From: Panulirus ornatus
Taxonomy: Eukaryota; Arthropoda; Malacostraca; Decapoda; Palinuridae
Direction of reading: 5' to 3'
Assembly: GCF_036320965.1 (NCBI RefSeq)
Contig: NC_092264.1
Coordinates: forward strand, 12,188,394-12,252,393
Length of the DNA: 64,000 nucleotides
Below, one piece after another: positions 11,016 to 24,611 of this stretch. A program made the position numbers and the translations under genes. Within the stretch, counting starts at the first letter, position 1. Every line of letters begins with the position of its first letter. The notes beneath the pieces were generated by a model, which saw nothing but the letters and a program-made list of their open reading frames with translations, had not been told where the DNA came from and ran no database searches.

Positions 11016-12521
11016 TCAATGACCAGAAACCCGAGGACGTCTAACACAACAGGGACAAGTGATCCTGCCGAGCCACTTGAGACAACGGGATAAGGTACGT
11101 CGGAAAGTGGAGCGAGGCACTCTTCTGGGCTCACTAGGACCATGGCAGCAGTCAACTCTGGAGGCTTCTCCGGAAATTTCAGGGTCGAGGCGGGAGACAG
11201 GGGTAGTGATGGTAGATATGCCAGGGGACGGGGTGGTGGATATATTACCTGGGGACGGGAGTATTGGGATTTCCAAGCGACTGGGTGGTGGGAGTAGAGC
11301 CAGGCAACGGGGTGGTGGGAGTATAGCCAATAGACTGGGTGGTGGGAGTATAGCCAAGAGACGGGGTGGTGGGATGATAACAAGGGGAGTGGGTGGTGGG
11401 AGAAGTTCTAGGGGAAGAGGTGGTGGAAGCTGGCGAGAACGGAGTAGTGGGAGTAGAAACACGGGGCGAGGTATAGTGAGAATTTCCATGGAACGGGGTA
11501 GAGGAAGAAGTTCCTGGGAACGGGTTGGTGTAGGAAGTTCACGGGGACGGGGTGGTGGGATTACTTCTTCTGGAGTGGGTTGTGGGAGTACTTCCTCTGT
11601 AGGGGATGGTGGAAGAACTTGCTCTGGAGTGGGCGGTGAGAGATGGTCCACGGTAGGTGCTGGTGGGAGTGGTATCTCGTAAGGTTGTGGTTGGAATGAT
11701 ACCATGTCAGGCAGTGGTGGAATTGGTACCCTGAGAGGGTCTGGTGTGAGTGGTATCACCTGATGGGGTGGTTGGGGGAATTCCTCTAGAGTCTCCAAGG
11801 GCACCATTGGAGTCTCTTCTGGAACCTCCATGGTCGTGTGTTGTTCTATATCATAACCCTGGGTACATGTGGAATGGTCCACTCCCTGCTGGTGTTGTGA
11901 TCGTGGTCGTCGTCTTCGTCGTCGTCTTCTTCGGGGAACTCTTTGGGGCGTAGGTTCCAACATTTCCCAACCCCCTGGTCTTTCTATATGAACCTGGAAC
12001 ATGTGAGGGGATTGTGGGAATACTACCATGTCAGGGTGTGGTTGGAATGGTACCATGTTAGGGTGTGGTGGCAATTGTACCATCTGCGACTGTGATTGGT
12101 ATCCTACCATATCAGGGTGTGGCTGGAATGGTCCCATGAGAGGTTGTGGTTGGAATGGTATCATATCAGGGTGTGGTGGGAATTGGGTATATGTGGAATG
12201 GTCCACTCTCTGCTGGTATTGTTCTCCTATTTCATAACCCTGGGTATATGTGGAATGGTCCACTCTCTGCTGGTATTGTTCTCCTGTTTCATAACCCTGG
12301 GTATATGTGGAATGGTCCACTCTCTGCTGGTATTGTTCTCCTATTTCATAACCCTGGGTATATGTGGAATGGTCCACTCTCTGCTGGTATTGTTCTCCTA
12401 TTTCATAATCCGAAGTATATGTGGAATGGTCCACTCTCTGCTGGTATTGTTTTCCTATTTCATAACCCTGGGTATATGTGGAATAATCCACTCTCTGCTG
12501 GTATTGTTCTCCTATTTCCTA
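11016..12521 (-). CDS. Hypothetical proline-rich, Tyr/Gln-repeat protein (nested in dipeptidase intron 1)
   Basis: Open minus-strand frame of about 500 codons ending in TGA at 11016. No function is recognised. In order: five full and one partial 19-residue repeats of the type Val-Asp-His-Ser-Thr-Tyr-Thr-Gln-Gly-Tyr-Glu-Ile-Gly-Glu-Gln-Tyr-Gln-Gln-Arg; a segment rich in Pro-His-Pro-Asp-Met; an Ile-Glu-Arg-Pro..Trp-Glu-Met-Leu-Glu-Pro block followed by about nine Arg; a long Leu-Pro-Pro-Pro repeat region; and a basic, Cys-containing C-terminus (Cys-Pro-Cys-Cys). The frame is bounded upstream by TAG at 12519-12521. The same frame is open for another 83 codons beyond it. The first in-frame ATG after the repeats is at 12162-12164, so the start is unclear and a spliced upstream exon is possible. 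Complexity beyond simple repeats argues for real coding ancestry. It could be a pseudogene. Confidence 0.45.
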
Positions 12522-12545
12522 ACCCTGGATATATGTGGAATAGTC
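12187..12545 (-). repeat. 57-bp (19-codon) in-frame repeat
   Basis: Six to seven units, each containing GAATGGTCCACTCTCTGCTG on the plus strand, with a period of exactly 57. All units keep the same frame in the hypothetical protein. One unit at the upstream edge carries a Tyr codon changed to TAG. Confidence 0.92.
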
Positions 12546-12770
12546 CACTCTCTGCTGGTGGTGTGATCGTGTTCGTCGTGGTGGTCGTCGTCTTCTTCGG
12601 GGATCTCTTTGGGGCTTTGGTTCCAACATTTCCCAAAACCTTGGCCTTTCTATATGACCGATTGTGTCTGTCATTACCATCGCTAATCTCCAACTCTTAA
12701 CCTGAACAAGATGAAAACCAGTCATTACAAAGTATATCCTGGATACTTCCGGAAATATGGTGAACTTCAA
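12522..12770 (-). pseudogene. Upstream in-frame segment of the proline-rich ORF, cut off by TAG
   Basis: Same frame as the downstream ORF. It repeats the Ile-Glu-Arg-Pro..Trp-Glu-Met-Leu-Glu-Pro plus Arg-rich block found about 220 codons further on, so the protein has a large internal duplication. An acceptor-like TTTTCATCTTGTTCAG (minus strand) occurs near 12700, so this may be the start of an exon. The Arg-run, Gln-Gln-Arg-Val-Asp-Tyr-Ser-Thr-Tyr and then TAG follow. Confidence 0.4.
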
Positions 12771-12984
12771 ATCTCAGATAGTAGTGAAGTTATATGTTTC
12801 AAAAAAAAATCACGAAAGATAGACTGAGACTTTCTTAGGTCAATGAAGTTTGGTATTGGATCTTTGGCGACACTAGGAGAACGAGAGCAAATATAGGAAA
12901 TAACTTCTTCTGTATGTAATATGTGTATGACAACCCACACTGGGGATATATGAATATGTATTTGTTATATGTACACTATTGGCA

Positions 12985-14105
12985 ATGTAAAACAAGAACT
13001 GCATTGGAGTTATATATATAACGTGACTATACTCCAGTTACTAGTGAAGATATAATCAGAAAGTTATTTGAATCCAGTATCAAGGATATAGAAATGCTGT
13101 TACATTACTTTCAGTAGTAGTGAAGATACAGTTGAACGGTCACTGTTGTCCAGTTGTTAGTGAAAATATATTAAGAAAGTTATTTCAATCCAGTCTTATG
13201 GGTATAGTAATGCATTTATTGTAATTTCAATGGTAGTGAAGATACAGTATGACAGTCACTGTTGTCCAGTTGTTTATGAAGATATATTAAGGAAGTTATT
13301 CTAATCCATTCTTATGGATATAGTAATGCATTTACTGAAATGTCAGTGGTAGTGAAGATACAGTTGAGCGGCCACTGTTGTCCAGTTGTTAGTGAAGATA
13401 TATTAAGAAAGTTATTCTAATCCAGTCTTATGGATATGGTAATGCATTTATTGTAATTTCAATGGTAGTGAAGATACAGTATGACAGTCACTGTTGTCCA
13501 GTTGTTTATGAAGATAAAGTAACTTTAATGGAATTTTAAGGATATAGTTGTGAAGTTCGTGTAATCTCAGTGGTAGTGAAGATAAAGGGTACCGTCACTG
13601 TAGTACAGATTTTCGTGAAGATTCATTAAGGAAGTTATTCTAATCCAGTCTTTTGGATATAGTAATGCATTTACTGAAATTTCAGTGGTAGTGAAGATAC
13701 AGTATGATGCTCACTGTTTTCCAGTTATTTGTGAAGATACCGTAACTTACTTTAATCCAGTTTTAAGGATATAGTTGTGAAGTTACTGTACTCCCAGTGG
13801 TAGTGAAGATACCGTGAGGCGGTCACTCTTTTCCAGTTGTAGGTGAAGGTACAGTAAGGGAGATATTCTTATGATGATTTTAGTGATATAGTAATGCAGT
13901 TACTGTAATCTCAGCGGTAGTGAAGATGAAGGGTATTATCAATGTAGTTCAGATTTTCGTGAAGATTCATTAAAGAAGTTATTCTAATCCAGTCTTATGG
14001 CTATAGTAATGCATTTACTGAAATTTCAGTGGTAGTGAAGATACAGTATGATGTTCACTGTTGTTTAGTTGTTTATAGAGGAGATACAGTAAGTTACTCT
14101 AATCC
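12985..14105. repeat. About 116-bp diverged tandem repeat, 9 to 10 copies
   Basis: The anchor GTAGTGAAGATACAGT recurs about every 116 bp (for example 13122, 13238, 13354 and 13470), each followed by CACTGTTGTCCAGTTGTT and later AGTTATTCTAATCCAGT. Units vary by substitutions and small gaps, so this is older than the neighbouring arrays. Confidence 0.85.
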
Positions 14106-14107
14106 AG

Positions 14108-15332
14108 TTTTGTGAGTCAGGCATGAACATTTGTAAGTCAGGCATGAACATTTGTTAGTCAGGTATGAACGTTTGTGAGTCAGGCATAAACAGTTTTGAT
14201 TTAGGCATGAACATTTGTGAGTCAAGCATGAACATCTGTGAATCAGGCATGAACATTTTTGAGTCAGGCATGAACATGTGAGTCAGGCATGAACATTTGT
14301 GAGTCAGGCATGAACATTTGTGAATCAGGCATGAACATTTGTGAGTCAGGCATGACCATTTGTGAGTCAGGCATGAACATTTGTGAGTCAGCCATGAACA
14401 TTTGTGAGTCAGACATGAACATTTGTGAGTCAGCCGTGAACATTTGTGAGTCAGGCATGACCATTTGTGAGTCAGGCATGAACATTTGTGAGTCAGCCAT
14501 GAACATTTGTGAGTCAGACATGAACATTTGTGAGTCAGCCGTGAACATCTGTGAGTCAGGCATGACCATTTGTGAGTCAGGCATGACCATTTGTGAGTCA
14601 GGCATGAACATTTGTGAGTCAGGCATGAACATTGTGAGTCAGGCATAAACATTTTTGAGTCAGGCATGAACATTTGTGAGTCAGGCATGAACATTTGTGA
14701 GTCATGCATGAACATTTGTGAGTCAGACATGAACACTTGTGAGTCAGCCGTGAACATCTCTGAGTCAGGCATGACCATTTGTGAGTCAGGCATGACCATT
14801 TGTGAGTCAGGCATGAACATTTGTGAGTCAGGCATGAACATTTGTGAGTCAGGCATGAACATTTGAGTCAGGCATGAACATTTGTGAGTCAGCCGTGAAC
14901 ATCTGTGAGTCAGGCATGACCATTTGTGAGTCAGGCATGACCATTTGTGAGTCAGGCATGAACATTTGTGAGTCAGGCATGAACATTGTGAGTCAGGCAT
15001 AAACATTTTTGAGTCAGGCATGAACATTTGTGAGTCAGGCATGAACATTTGTGAGTCATGCATGAACATTTGTGAGTCAGACATGAACACTTGTGAGTCA
15101 GCCGTGAACATCTCTGAGTCAGGCATGACCATTTGTGAGTCAGGCATGACCATTTGTGAGTCAGGCATGAACATTTGTGAATCAGGCATGAACATTTTTG
15201 AGTCAGGCATGAACATTTGAGTCAGGCATGAACATTTGTGAGTCAGGCATGAACATTTGTGAGTCAGGCATGAACATTTGTGAATCAGGCATGAACATTT
15301 GTGAATCAGGCAAGAACATTTGTGAGTCAGGC
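14108..15332. repeat. 21-bp satellite, about 58 copies, with 354-bp higher-order copy
   Basis: The unit is AACATTTGTGAGTCAGGCATG. Variants with GCC, GAC and TGC form an ordered pattern that is repeated: the stretch starting 14666 recurs at 15020, a shift of 354 bp. Because 21 is a multiple of three, both strands stay open for hundreds of codons (Met-Asn-Ile-Cys-Glu-Ser-Gly on plus, Met-Pro-Asp-Ser-Gln-Met-Phe on minus). I do not regard these as proteins. Confidence 0.95.
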
Positions 15333-16010
15333 ATGAACTGCCGTCAGACGGTGACCAATGCCTGTCATAAGCATTAACGAAGCATTATATTGACATTTAG
15401 ATCTTTTATCTTCCGTCAATAAGTAAAAATAAAGCTAAATTCTTTATGATTTAGCTGAGTAAAGCTGAACTTTCTCGTTTCTCAGTGGGGTAAAAGTCTA
15501 TGGCATTAAGACCAATGGTTCTTATCTTTATAGTCCTCGTTATTATGTACAGGCTAATATTAGGGTTACTTCGTGTATGTTCTAGTCTTACTTCTCCACC
15601 AGACACTGGCGAACTATAAGCCCCACAATGTTTTTTTTTTTTTTATCGTTTGACATGTTGTTATGTGGCTTGCAGACTCTGCAGGATCCTGTCAACTTGG
15701 TGGAGACAAAGTTAGAAAACTTTCAAAAAGTTTCGACACACACCAGACTTGAAAAGAAAAAATAGAGAGGTATTTTTTGTTTTTATTTTCTTTTTTCATC
15801 GTCTTGTTCGACCGCGTTGTGCTCAAGGGTCGCACCATCGTGCTCAAGGGGCGCAGCCATCGTGTTCAAGGGTCGTACCGTCGTGCTGAAGAGTCGCACT
15901 ATCGTGTTCAAGTATCGTGCTCAAGGTACGACACCTTCAAAAAAAAATATGACACCTACTGGATAATGTTTAATGATGGTAAAATTCTTTTTTAAGGTAA
16001 TGGATCATCT
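15333..16010. other. No gene recognised
   Basis: AT-rich intron sequence with a T-run near 15631-15644 and a small repeated motif TCGTGCTCAAGGG (15816-15920). Nothing else is supported. Confidence 0.4.
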
Positions 16011-16183
16011 TTGTCTCAACTTCAGCTCGGAGAACATGATTTCTATGATCCATGCATGGGCCGCCTGTGGATCGAGCCCACTTAAGGCAGAATCTTGGTC
16101 AAGTATACTCTGTCCACAGTTTGCCAAGCTGTTCATCCTCCCATACGGGCTATCGATAAACTAGGTACCTGGCTTCAGTCCAA

Positions 16184-16184
<1 letters not shown>
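16011..16184 (+). repeat. Decayed tRNA-derived SINE
   Basis: The distal part shares the tail words CCACAGT, CCAAGCTGTTCATCC, CATACGGGCTATCGATAAA and GGTACCTGGC with copies at 22662, 44636 and 58508. The promoter boxes are worn; GGATCGAGCCC may be the box B remnant. Confidence 0.55.

Positions 16185-16243
<59 letters not shown>
16185..16243. repeat. (TA)n at 5' edge of LINE copy A
   Basis: Pure TA run directly abutting truncated LINE sequence. Confidence 0.97.
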
Positions 16244-16246
<3 letters not shown>

Positions 16247-17273
16247 AGAGTTTTGCAAAGAGGGGCAAGTATGAAGTCTGTTGTGGATGAGAGAGCTTGG
16301 GAAGTGAGTCAGTTGTTGTTCGCTGATGATACAGCGCTGGTGGCTGATTCATGTGAGAAACTGCAGAAGCTGGTGACTGAGTTTGGTAAAGTGTGTGAAA
16401 GAAGAAAGTTAAGAGTAAATGTGAATAAGAGCAAGGTTATTAGGTACAGTAGGGTTGAGGGTCAAGTCAATAGGGAGGTAAGTTTGAATGGAGAAAAACT
16501 GGAGGAAGTAAAGTGTTTTAGATATCTGGGAGTGGATCTGGCAGCGGATGGAACCATGGAAGCGGAAGTGGATCATGGGGGAGGGGGCGAAAATCCTGGG
16601 AGCCTTGAAGAATGTGTGGAAGTCGAGAACATTATCTCGGAAAGCAAAAATGGGTATGTTTGAAGGAATAGTGGTTCCAAAAATGTTGTATGGTTGCGAG
16701 GCGTGGGCTATGGATAGAGTTGTGCGCAGGAGGGTGGATGTGCTGGAAATGAGATGTTTGAGGACAATGTGTGGTGTGAGGTGGTTTGATCGAGTAAGTA
16801 ACGTAAGGGTAAGAGAGATGTGTGGAAATAAAAAGAGCGTGGTTGAGAGAGCAGAAGAGGGTGTTTTGAAATGGTTTGGGCACATGGAGAGAATGAGTGA
16901 GGAAAGATTGACCAAGAGGATATATGTGTCGGAGGTGGAGGGAACGGGGAGAAGTGGGAGACCAAATTGGAGGTGGAAAGATGGAGTGAAAAAGATTTTG
17001 TGTGATCGGGGCCTGAACATGCAGGAGGGTGAATGGCGTGCAGGAATAGAGTGAATTGGATCGATGTGGTATACCGGGGTTGACGTGCTGTCATTGGATT
17101 GAATCAGGGCATGTGAAGCGTCTGGGGTAAACCATGGAGAGCTGTGTAGGTATGTATATTTGAGTGTGTGGACGTGTATGTATATACATGTGTATGGGGG
17201 TGGGTTAGGCCATTTCTTTCGTCTGTTTCCTTGCGCTACCTCGCAAACGCGGGAGACAGCGACAAAGCAAAAA

Positions 17274-17291
<18 letters not shown>
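16244..17291 (+). mobile_element. RTE-like LINE copy A, 5'-truncated
   Basis: Begins inside the reverse transcriptase just before motif C (Leu-Leu-Phe-Ala-Asp-Asp) and runs through motif E (Tyr-Leu-Gly-Val-Asp) and the C-terminal domain (Trp-Phe-Gly-His-Met-Glu-Arg, then Gly-Arg-Pro-Asn-Trp-Arg-Trp-Lys-Asp). Frameshifts near 16575 and 17030 break it. The short 3' UTR ends CGCTACCTCGCAAACGCGGGA and an A-tract that runs into (TA)n. It lies in dipeptidase intron 1, antisense to the gene. Confidence 0.88.

Positions 17292-17355
<64 letters not shown>
17291..17355. repeat. (TA)n after LINE A tail
   Basis: TA run that directly extends the A-tail of copy A and abuts the 5' end of the next element. 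Confidence 0.97.
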
Positions 17356-20066
<2,711 letters not shown>

Positions 20067-20913
20067 CATCGAACGCTGATGCACGTTTAGCGCTGTCGCT
20101 CATCTTGGAGGGGGGGGGGGGGAGAGTAACGCGTCTGTGTGCGGAAAAGTAGATATAATATACCAGCGATAGATAGATCTCATAGACCAGGTCGTCCGTC
20201 CACAGGTGGCCAATCTCAATGCTTCCACGGGTCTTGGGAAGGCAATCTCTACCCGTAGTATAATCCCTCCTCCTCCGCCTCCCTCAGGAGGAGCTTCTGT
20301 ATCTTCTCTCCTCTCCACGAAATGAACCTCTGTCCCAGTCTGAGGGTTATAGAGATTTATGATATCAAGATATCCTTCAACTTGTCTGGAAATCTGGTCA
20401 CCAATCTATAGTTATATTTCTCCTTGGATAGACTGATCTATCGTCTGAATTCTATTATCACTTTCGTATAATACAGTGAAGTGTCCCTTCAGCTCTTGTC
20501 TCATTGTTACGCAGTATTTTTCCTAGAGATGTCTATCGTTGATCCAAACAGCTCAATATATCTAGATGTGAGAGGAAAGGTTTTGGCTCGTTAATGATGG
20601 AAGTCATACGAAGGTTTAGGAGTTTTATTTACGTATTTTACGATTTAGTCCATGCCATACATAGATGTGAATGTCCCTTGTGATAGAATAGCAAAGAAGC
20701 GAAGTCTCCCCTCCACACTTGAGGTTGCCAGATATCATCACCCCATTGGAATCACAATCGCATTCATTTCATAGATTCAGTCATCCATAGAACTTTGTAT
20801 TCCTACTGTATTGTGATAGACGTGACGTGGACAGTGTTAGATGCCTAGGTACATACTGTATTCCTTCCTCTTGTGAATGTAGACAATGAACTCTGTCTGT
20901 ATCAAGCGTCTTG

Positions 20914-20914
<1 letters not shown>
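20067..20914. other. No gene recognised
   Basis: Intron sequence with a 15-base G run near 20107. No other feature is supported. Confidence 0.4.

Positions 20915-20959
<45 letters not shown>
20915..20959. repeat. (CA)n microsatellite
   Basis: About 22 CA units. Confidence 0.97.
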
Positions 20960-20961
<2 letters not shown>

Positions 20962-21356
20962 GTCACTCGATCCACACATTCAAGTGGGAGACAGACTTTT
21001 ACGAAAGATGGAATCAACAAAACAGGGCAGATGGAGACACACATGGAGGGGGATTTGTTATAACGTATGCCAACATAACGACAGACAGAATAGTCGTAAT
21101 TTATAATTTAAACTCATTTGGGAGACTTGTAGCTCAATTCTTTTGACATATGAATAAAAAAAGAAGAATGGAAAACCTAGTAAAAATTATGTTTCTAGGA
21201 TGAACCCATCACAATTTTTCTCAGTAAGGTTACTTAGCTGTTCGCGTGTAATGCACAGCTGCTAAGAGACGGGAGAAATTGGATCTCTACGTAACGCAAT
21301 TACTCTCTGCCGAAGTGCGTCTATCCAGGTATATACGAGGAACGTAATTTTGAGCC

Positions 21357-21358
<2 letters not shown>

Positions 21359-21412
<54 letters not shown>
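21359..21412. repeat. (TG)n microsatellite
   Basis: About 27 TG units. Confidence 0.97.
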
Positions 21413-21414
<2 letters not shown>

Positions 21415-21479
21415 CAATATCTAACCCTCTGCATTATATAGAAGTTGAAATCAGGTGTTTAAAGTCCCTGAAATGTGAT

Positions 21480-22255
21480 TATGTATGATGAGTAATTCTA
21501 CCGTGTTATGTATGATGACTAATACTACCATGTTATGTATGATGAGTAATTCTACCATGTATGTATGATGAGCAATTCTACCGTGTTATGTATGATGAGT
21601 AATTCTACCATGTTATGTATGATGAGTATTTCTACCATGTTATGTATGATGAGTAATTTTACCGTGTTATGTATGATGAATAATTTTACCGTGTTATGTA
21701 TGATGAGTAGTTCTACTGTGTTATGTATGAATAATTCCACGGTGTTATGTATGATGAGTAATTCTACCATGTTATGTATGATGAGTAATTCTCCCGTTTT
21801 ATGAATAATGAGTAATTCTATCGTTTTATGTATGATGAGTAATTCTGCCAAGTTATGCATGATGAGTAATTCTACTGTGTTATGCATGATGAGTAATTCT
21901 ACCATGTTATGTATGATGAGTAATTCTACCGTGTTATGTATGATGAGTAATTCTACCGTGTTATGCATGATGAGTAATTCTACCATGTTATGTATGATGA
22001 GTAAGTCTACCATGTTATGTATCATGAGTAATTCTACCATGTTATGTATGATGAGTAATTCTACCGTGTTATGCATGATGAGTAATTCTACCATGTTATG
22101 TATCATGAGTAATTCTACCGTGTTATGTATGATGAGTAATTCTACCGTGTTATGTATGATGAGTAATTCTACCGTGTTATGTATGATGAGTAATTCTACC
22201 GTGTTATGCATGATGAGTATTTCTACCATGTTATGTATGATGAGTAATTCTACCT
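21480..22255. repeat. 27-bp tandem repeat, about 28 copies
   Basis: The unit contains TGTATGATGAGTAATTCTAC with CGTGTTA or CATGTTA variants. The multiple-of-three period keeps both strands open (Met-Ser-Asn-Ser-Thr-Val-Leu-Cys-Met on plus, Val-Glu-Leu-Leu-Ile-Ile-His-Asn on minus), which I judge spurious. Confidence 0.95.
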
Positions 22256-22661
22256 CGCTTAGATACAATGTATAACCAAGAATAGTCATGAGTTGAATGC
22301 CCAAGTCTTCAGAAACTACCCCAACGTAAGGCATTTTGAAGCAGAGGCTAAACTTATGACCAATCTTAAGTCTCGTCTGTGGCTCCTGCACAGTAACCCT
22401 ACCTATGGAAATATTTCGAAGAAACTGACGTTGGACGGAGCCATAGTCCAATATCTCGTTAAGTTCATGGCAACAAACTTGTGACACTAAAGTTGAAGTA
22501 TATTTCATCCTACACGAATGACTGTATTGAAGGATATCTCTCTCAGTGAGTGTACGCTTTTATACGTGCTGTACAAGATTAATTTTTCTTTCGACAGACT
22601 ATATGTATATACATATAGATAGAAGGATAGATAGATAGATAGATAGATTACATAGAGAGAT
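22256..22661. other. No gene recognised; short GATA tract
   Basis: A 60-codon plus-strand frame (about 22295-22484) of non-repetitive composition is unidentified. A (GATA)n tract lies at about 22617-22650. Confidence 0.35.
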
Positions 22662-22862
22662 ATAGATATAGATATATACACTAGTCTGAGCCAGGTATCC
22701 AATTCATCGAGAAAGCCCATGGGGGTGGATGAACAGATGGGTTGACTGTGGACCAAATGCTGCAACCAAGACTCGAACCTATGCGTTCGACCATGGGCCG
22801 CGGCCCGTGAATGCGTCACGGTCTGGAACGCTAACCTATAAACCACGGAGGTCCATAATATA
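22662..22862 (-). repeat. tRNA-derived SINE
   Basis: Minus orientation. A box A-like TGGTTTATAGGTTAGCG lies at 22830-22846 and box B GGTTCGAGTC at 22770-22779. A shared distal region follows (CCACAGTCAACCCATCTG, TTCATCC, GAATTGGATACCTGGCTCAG). The body matches the copies at 44636 and 58508. Confidence 0.72.
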
Positions 22863-22924
22863 TACTGCAATTGGTCACAGTGGTGCCTGTCATCCAGCAT
22901 TTGCTGGTAACCACGAGGAAAAAT

Positions 22925-23030
22925 GAGACGCGCTAAGTTCCCAAGTGCACTTTCGTGTAATGATCACATCATTAGCGGAGATACAAGAATGAGATTGGAG
23001 ACTCAGAACAGTTGGTATATAGTAATATAT
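22925..23030 (-). repeat. Dispersed repeat with hammerhead-like core, decayed copy
   Basis: Minus strand 22979-22939 reads CTAATGA, then UGUGA..UUACA hairpin, CGAAA, GTGCACTT and GGGA. It matches copies at 26163 and 45433, but CTGATGA has become CTAATGA and the flanking TCCC is TCCG. The remainder (AAGAATGAGATTGGAGACTCAG in reverse sense) also matches the 26.1 kb copy. Confidence 0.6.
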
Positions 23031-23636
23031 TCTATTCTATTGACCACAGGTACATTTTGAATATCAAATACATTCAATAAAGTATATCCTGTAAATACTA
23101 TAATGAAAAACACCCATAGATAACTCTACAAAATATATTAAGATGATTAAACAAAATAAATATAAACAAGGGGAATAAGCAAACAAGCAAAACACTATTG
23201 AAACAACTCCAATACATCATGAATTAAGTGACAAGAAATGTGTCGTGGGAGGAAATATTGACGATTCCAGTTTGCTGACAGTGTCAGTCCGTCTGACATT
23301 GACTACCAAGGGTCGTGGCTTAATCCCATGCCTCTCCGATTGTACGAAGCCACATACACACACACACACACACACATACACACACTAACACAGGTTCGTC
23401 AGCTTCTGCTTGCTCCAGCTCCCCGCCAGACCGTGGTCAGAGACACGTACCTCGCAGGTATGAATAGCTGCGGAATTCACTGACCAACCAGCCACTTTGT
23501 CTTGTACATGTCACGTCCAGAGAAATCTGGGTTTACCTCTTTATACACAAGATACCTGACGAGTCTCAGTGTGAAATTGCGTTGTTGACATTTTCGATGA
23601 ATAACAAATGTGGACCTTCATTTCTGATGGACTCCA

Positions 23637-23637
<1 letters not shown>
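23031..23637. other. No gene recognised; short (CA)n
   Basis: AT-rich sequence with a (CA)n at about 23353-23374. Nothing else is supported. Confidence 0.4.

Positions 23638-23714
<77 letters not shown>
23638..23714. repeat. (TA)n at 3' end of LINE copy D
   Basis: TA run extending the A-tail of the minus-strand LINE copy D. Confidence 0.97.
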
Positions 23715-23717
<3 letters not shown>

Positions 23718-24611
23718 ATACTTTGTCGCTGTCTCCCGCGTTTGCGAGGTAGCGCAAGGAAACAGACGAAAGAAATGGCCCAACCCCCCCCCCCCATACA
23801 CATGTATATATATACGTCCACACACGCAAATATACATACCTACACAGCTTTCCATGGTTTACCCCAGACGCTTCACATGCCTTGATTCAATCCACTGACA
23901 GCACGTCAACCCCGGTATACCACATCGATCCAATTCACTCTATTCCTTGCCCTCCTTTCACCCTCCTGCATGTTCAGGCCCCGATCACACAAAATCTTTT
24001 TCACTCCATCTTTCCACCTCCAATTTGGTCTCCCTCTTCTCCTCGTTCCCTCCACCTCCGACACATATATCCTCTTGGTCAATCTTTCCTCACTCATTCT
24101 CTCCATGTGCCCAAACCATTTCAAAACAACCTCTTCTGCTCTCTCAACCACGCTCTTTTTATTTCCACACATCTCTCTTACCCTTACATTACTTACTCGA
24201 TCAAACCACCTCACACCACACATTGTCCTCAAACATCTCATTTCCAGCACATCCATCCTCCTGCGCACAACTCTATCCATAGCCCACGCCTCGCAACCAT
24301 ACAACATTGTTGGAACCACTATTCCTTCAAACATACCCATTTTTGCTTTCCGAGATAATGTTCTCGACTTCCACACATTCTTCAAGGCTCCCAAAATCTT
24401 CGCCCCCTCCCCCACCCTATGATCCACTTCCGCTTCCATGGTTCCATCCGCTGCCAGATCCACTCCCAGATATCTAAAACACTTCACTTCCTCCAGCCTT
24501 TCTCCATTCAAACTCACCTCCCAATTGCCTTGACCCTCAACCCTACTGTACCTAATAACCTTGCTCTTATTCACATTTACTCTTAACTTTCTTCTTCCAC
24601 ACACTTTACCA
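23715..24611 (-). mobile_element. RTE-like LINE copy D, 5'-truncated, open C-terminal frame
   Basis: Minus strand. The 3' end has the short UTR form with the CGCAAACGCGGGA terminal motif. The frame 23906-24604 is open for about 232 codons from Arg-Lys-Leu-Arg-Val-Asn-Val-Asn-Lys-Ser-Lys (after RT motif C) to the end Val-Val-Tyr-Arg-Gly-stop. The homology stops abruptly at 24611 and is followed by unique sequence. There are no frameshifts, so it is a relatively young insertion. It is co-oriented with the dipeptidase gene in intron 1. Confidence 0.9.

Noticed and set aside
14155..15220. 353-codon minus frame and several plus frames with seven-residue repeats
   Set aside because: Satellite with a 21-bp period, open on both strands. 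No non-repetitive coding flank or start context.
21552..22508. 318-codon minus frame (Val-Glu-Leu-Leu-Ile-Ile-His-Asn repeats)
   Set aside because: 27-bp satellite translation. The non-repeat extension shows no domain.
23906..24422. Ser/Pro/Thr-rich plus frames antisense to LINE copies (also at 26156, 38379, 45557, 47760)
   Set aside because: Antisense shadows of the conserved LINE C-terminal domain. They recur wherever a copy occurs.
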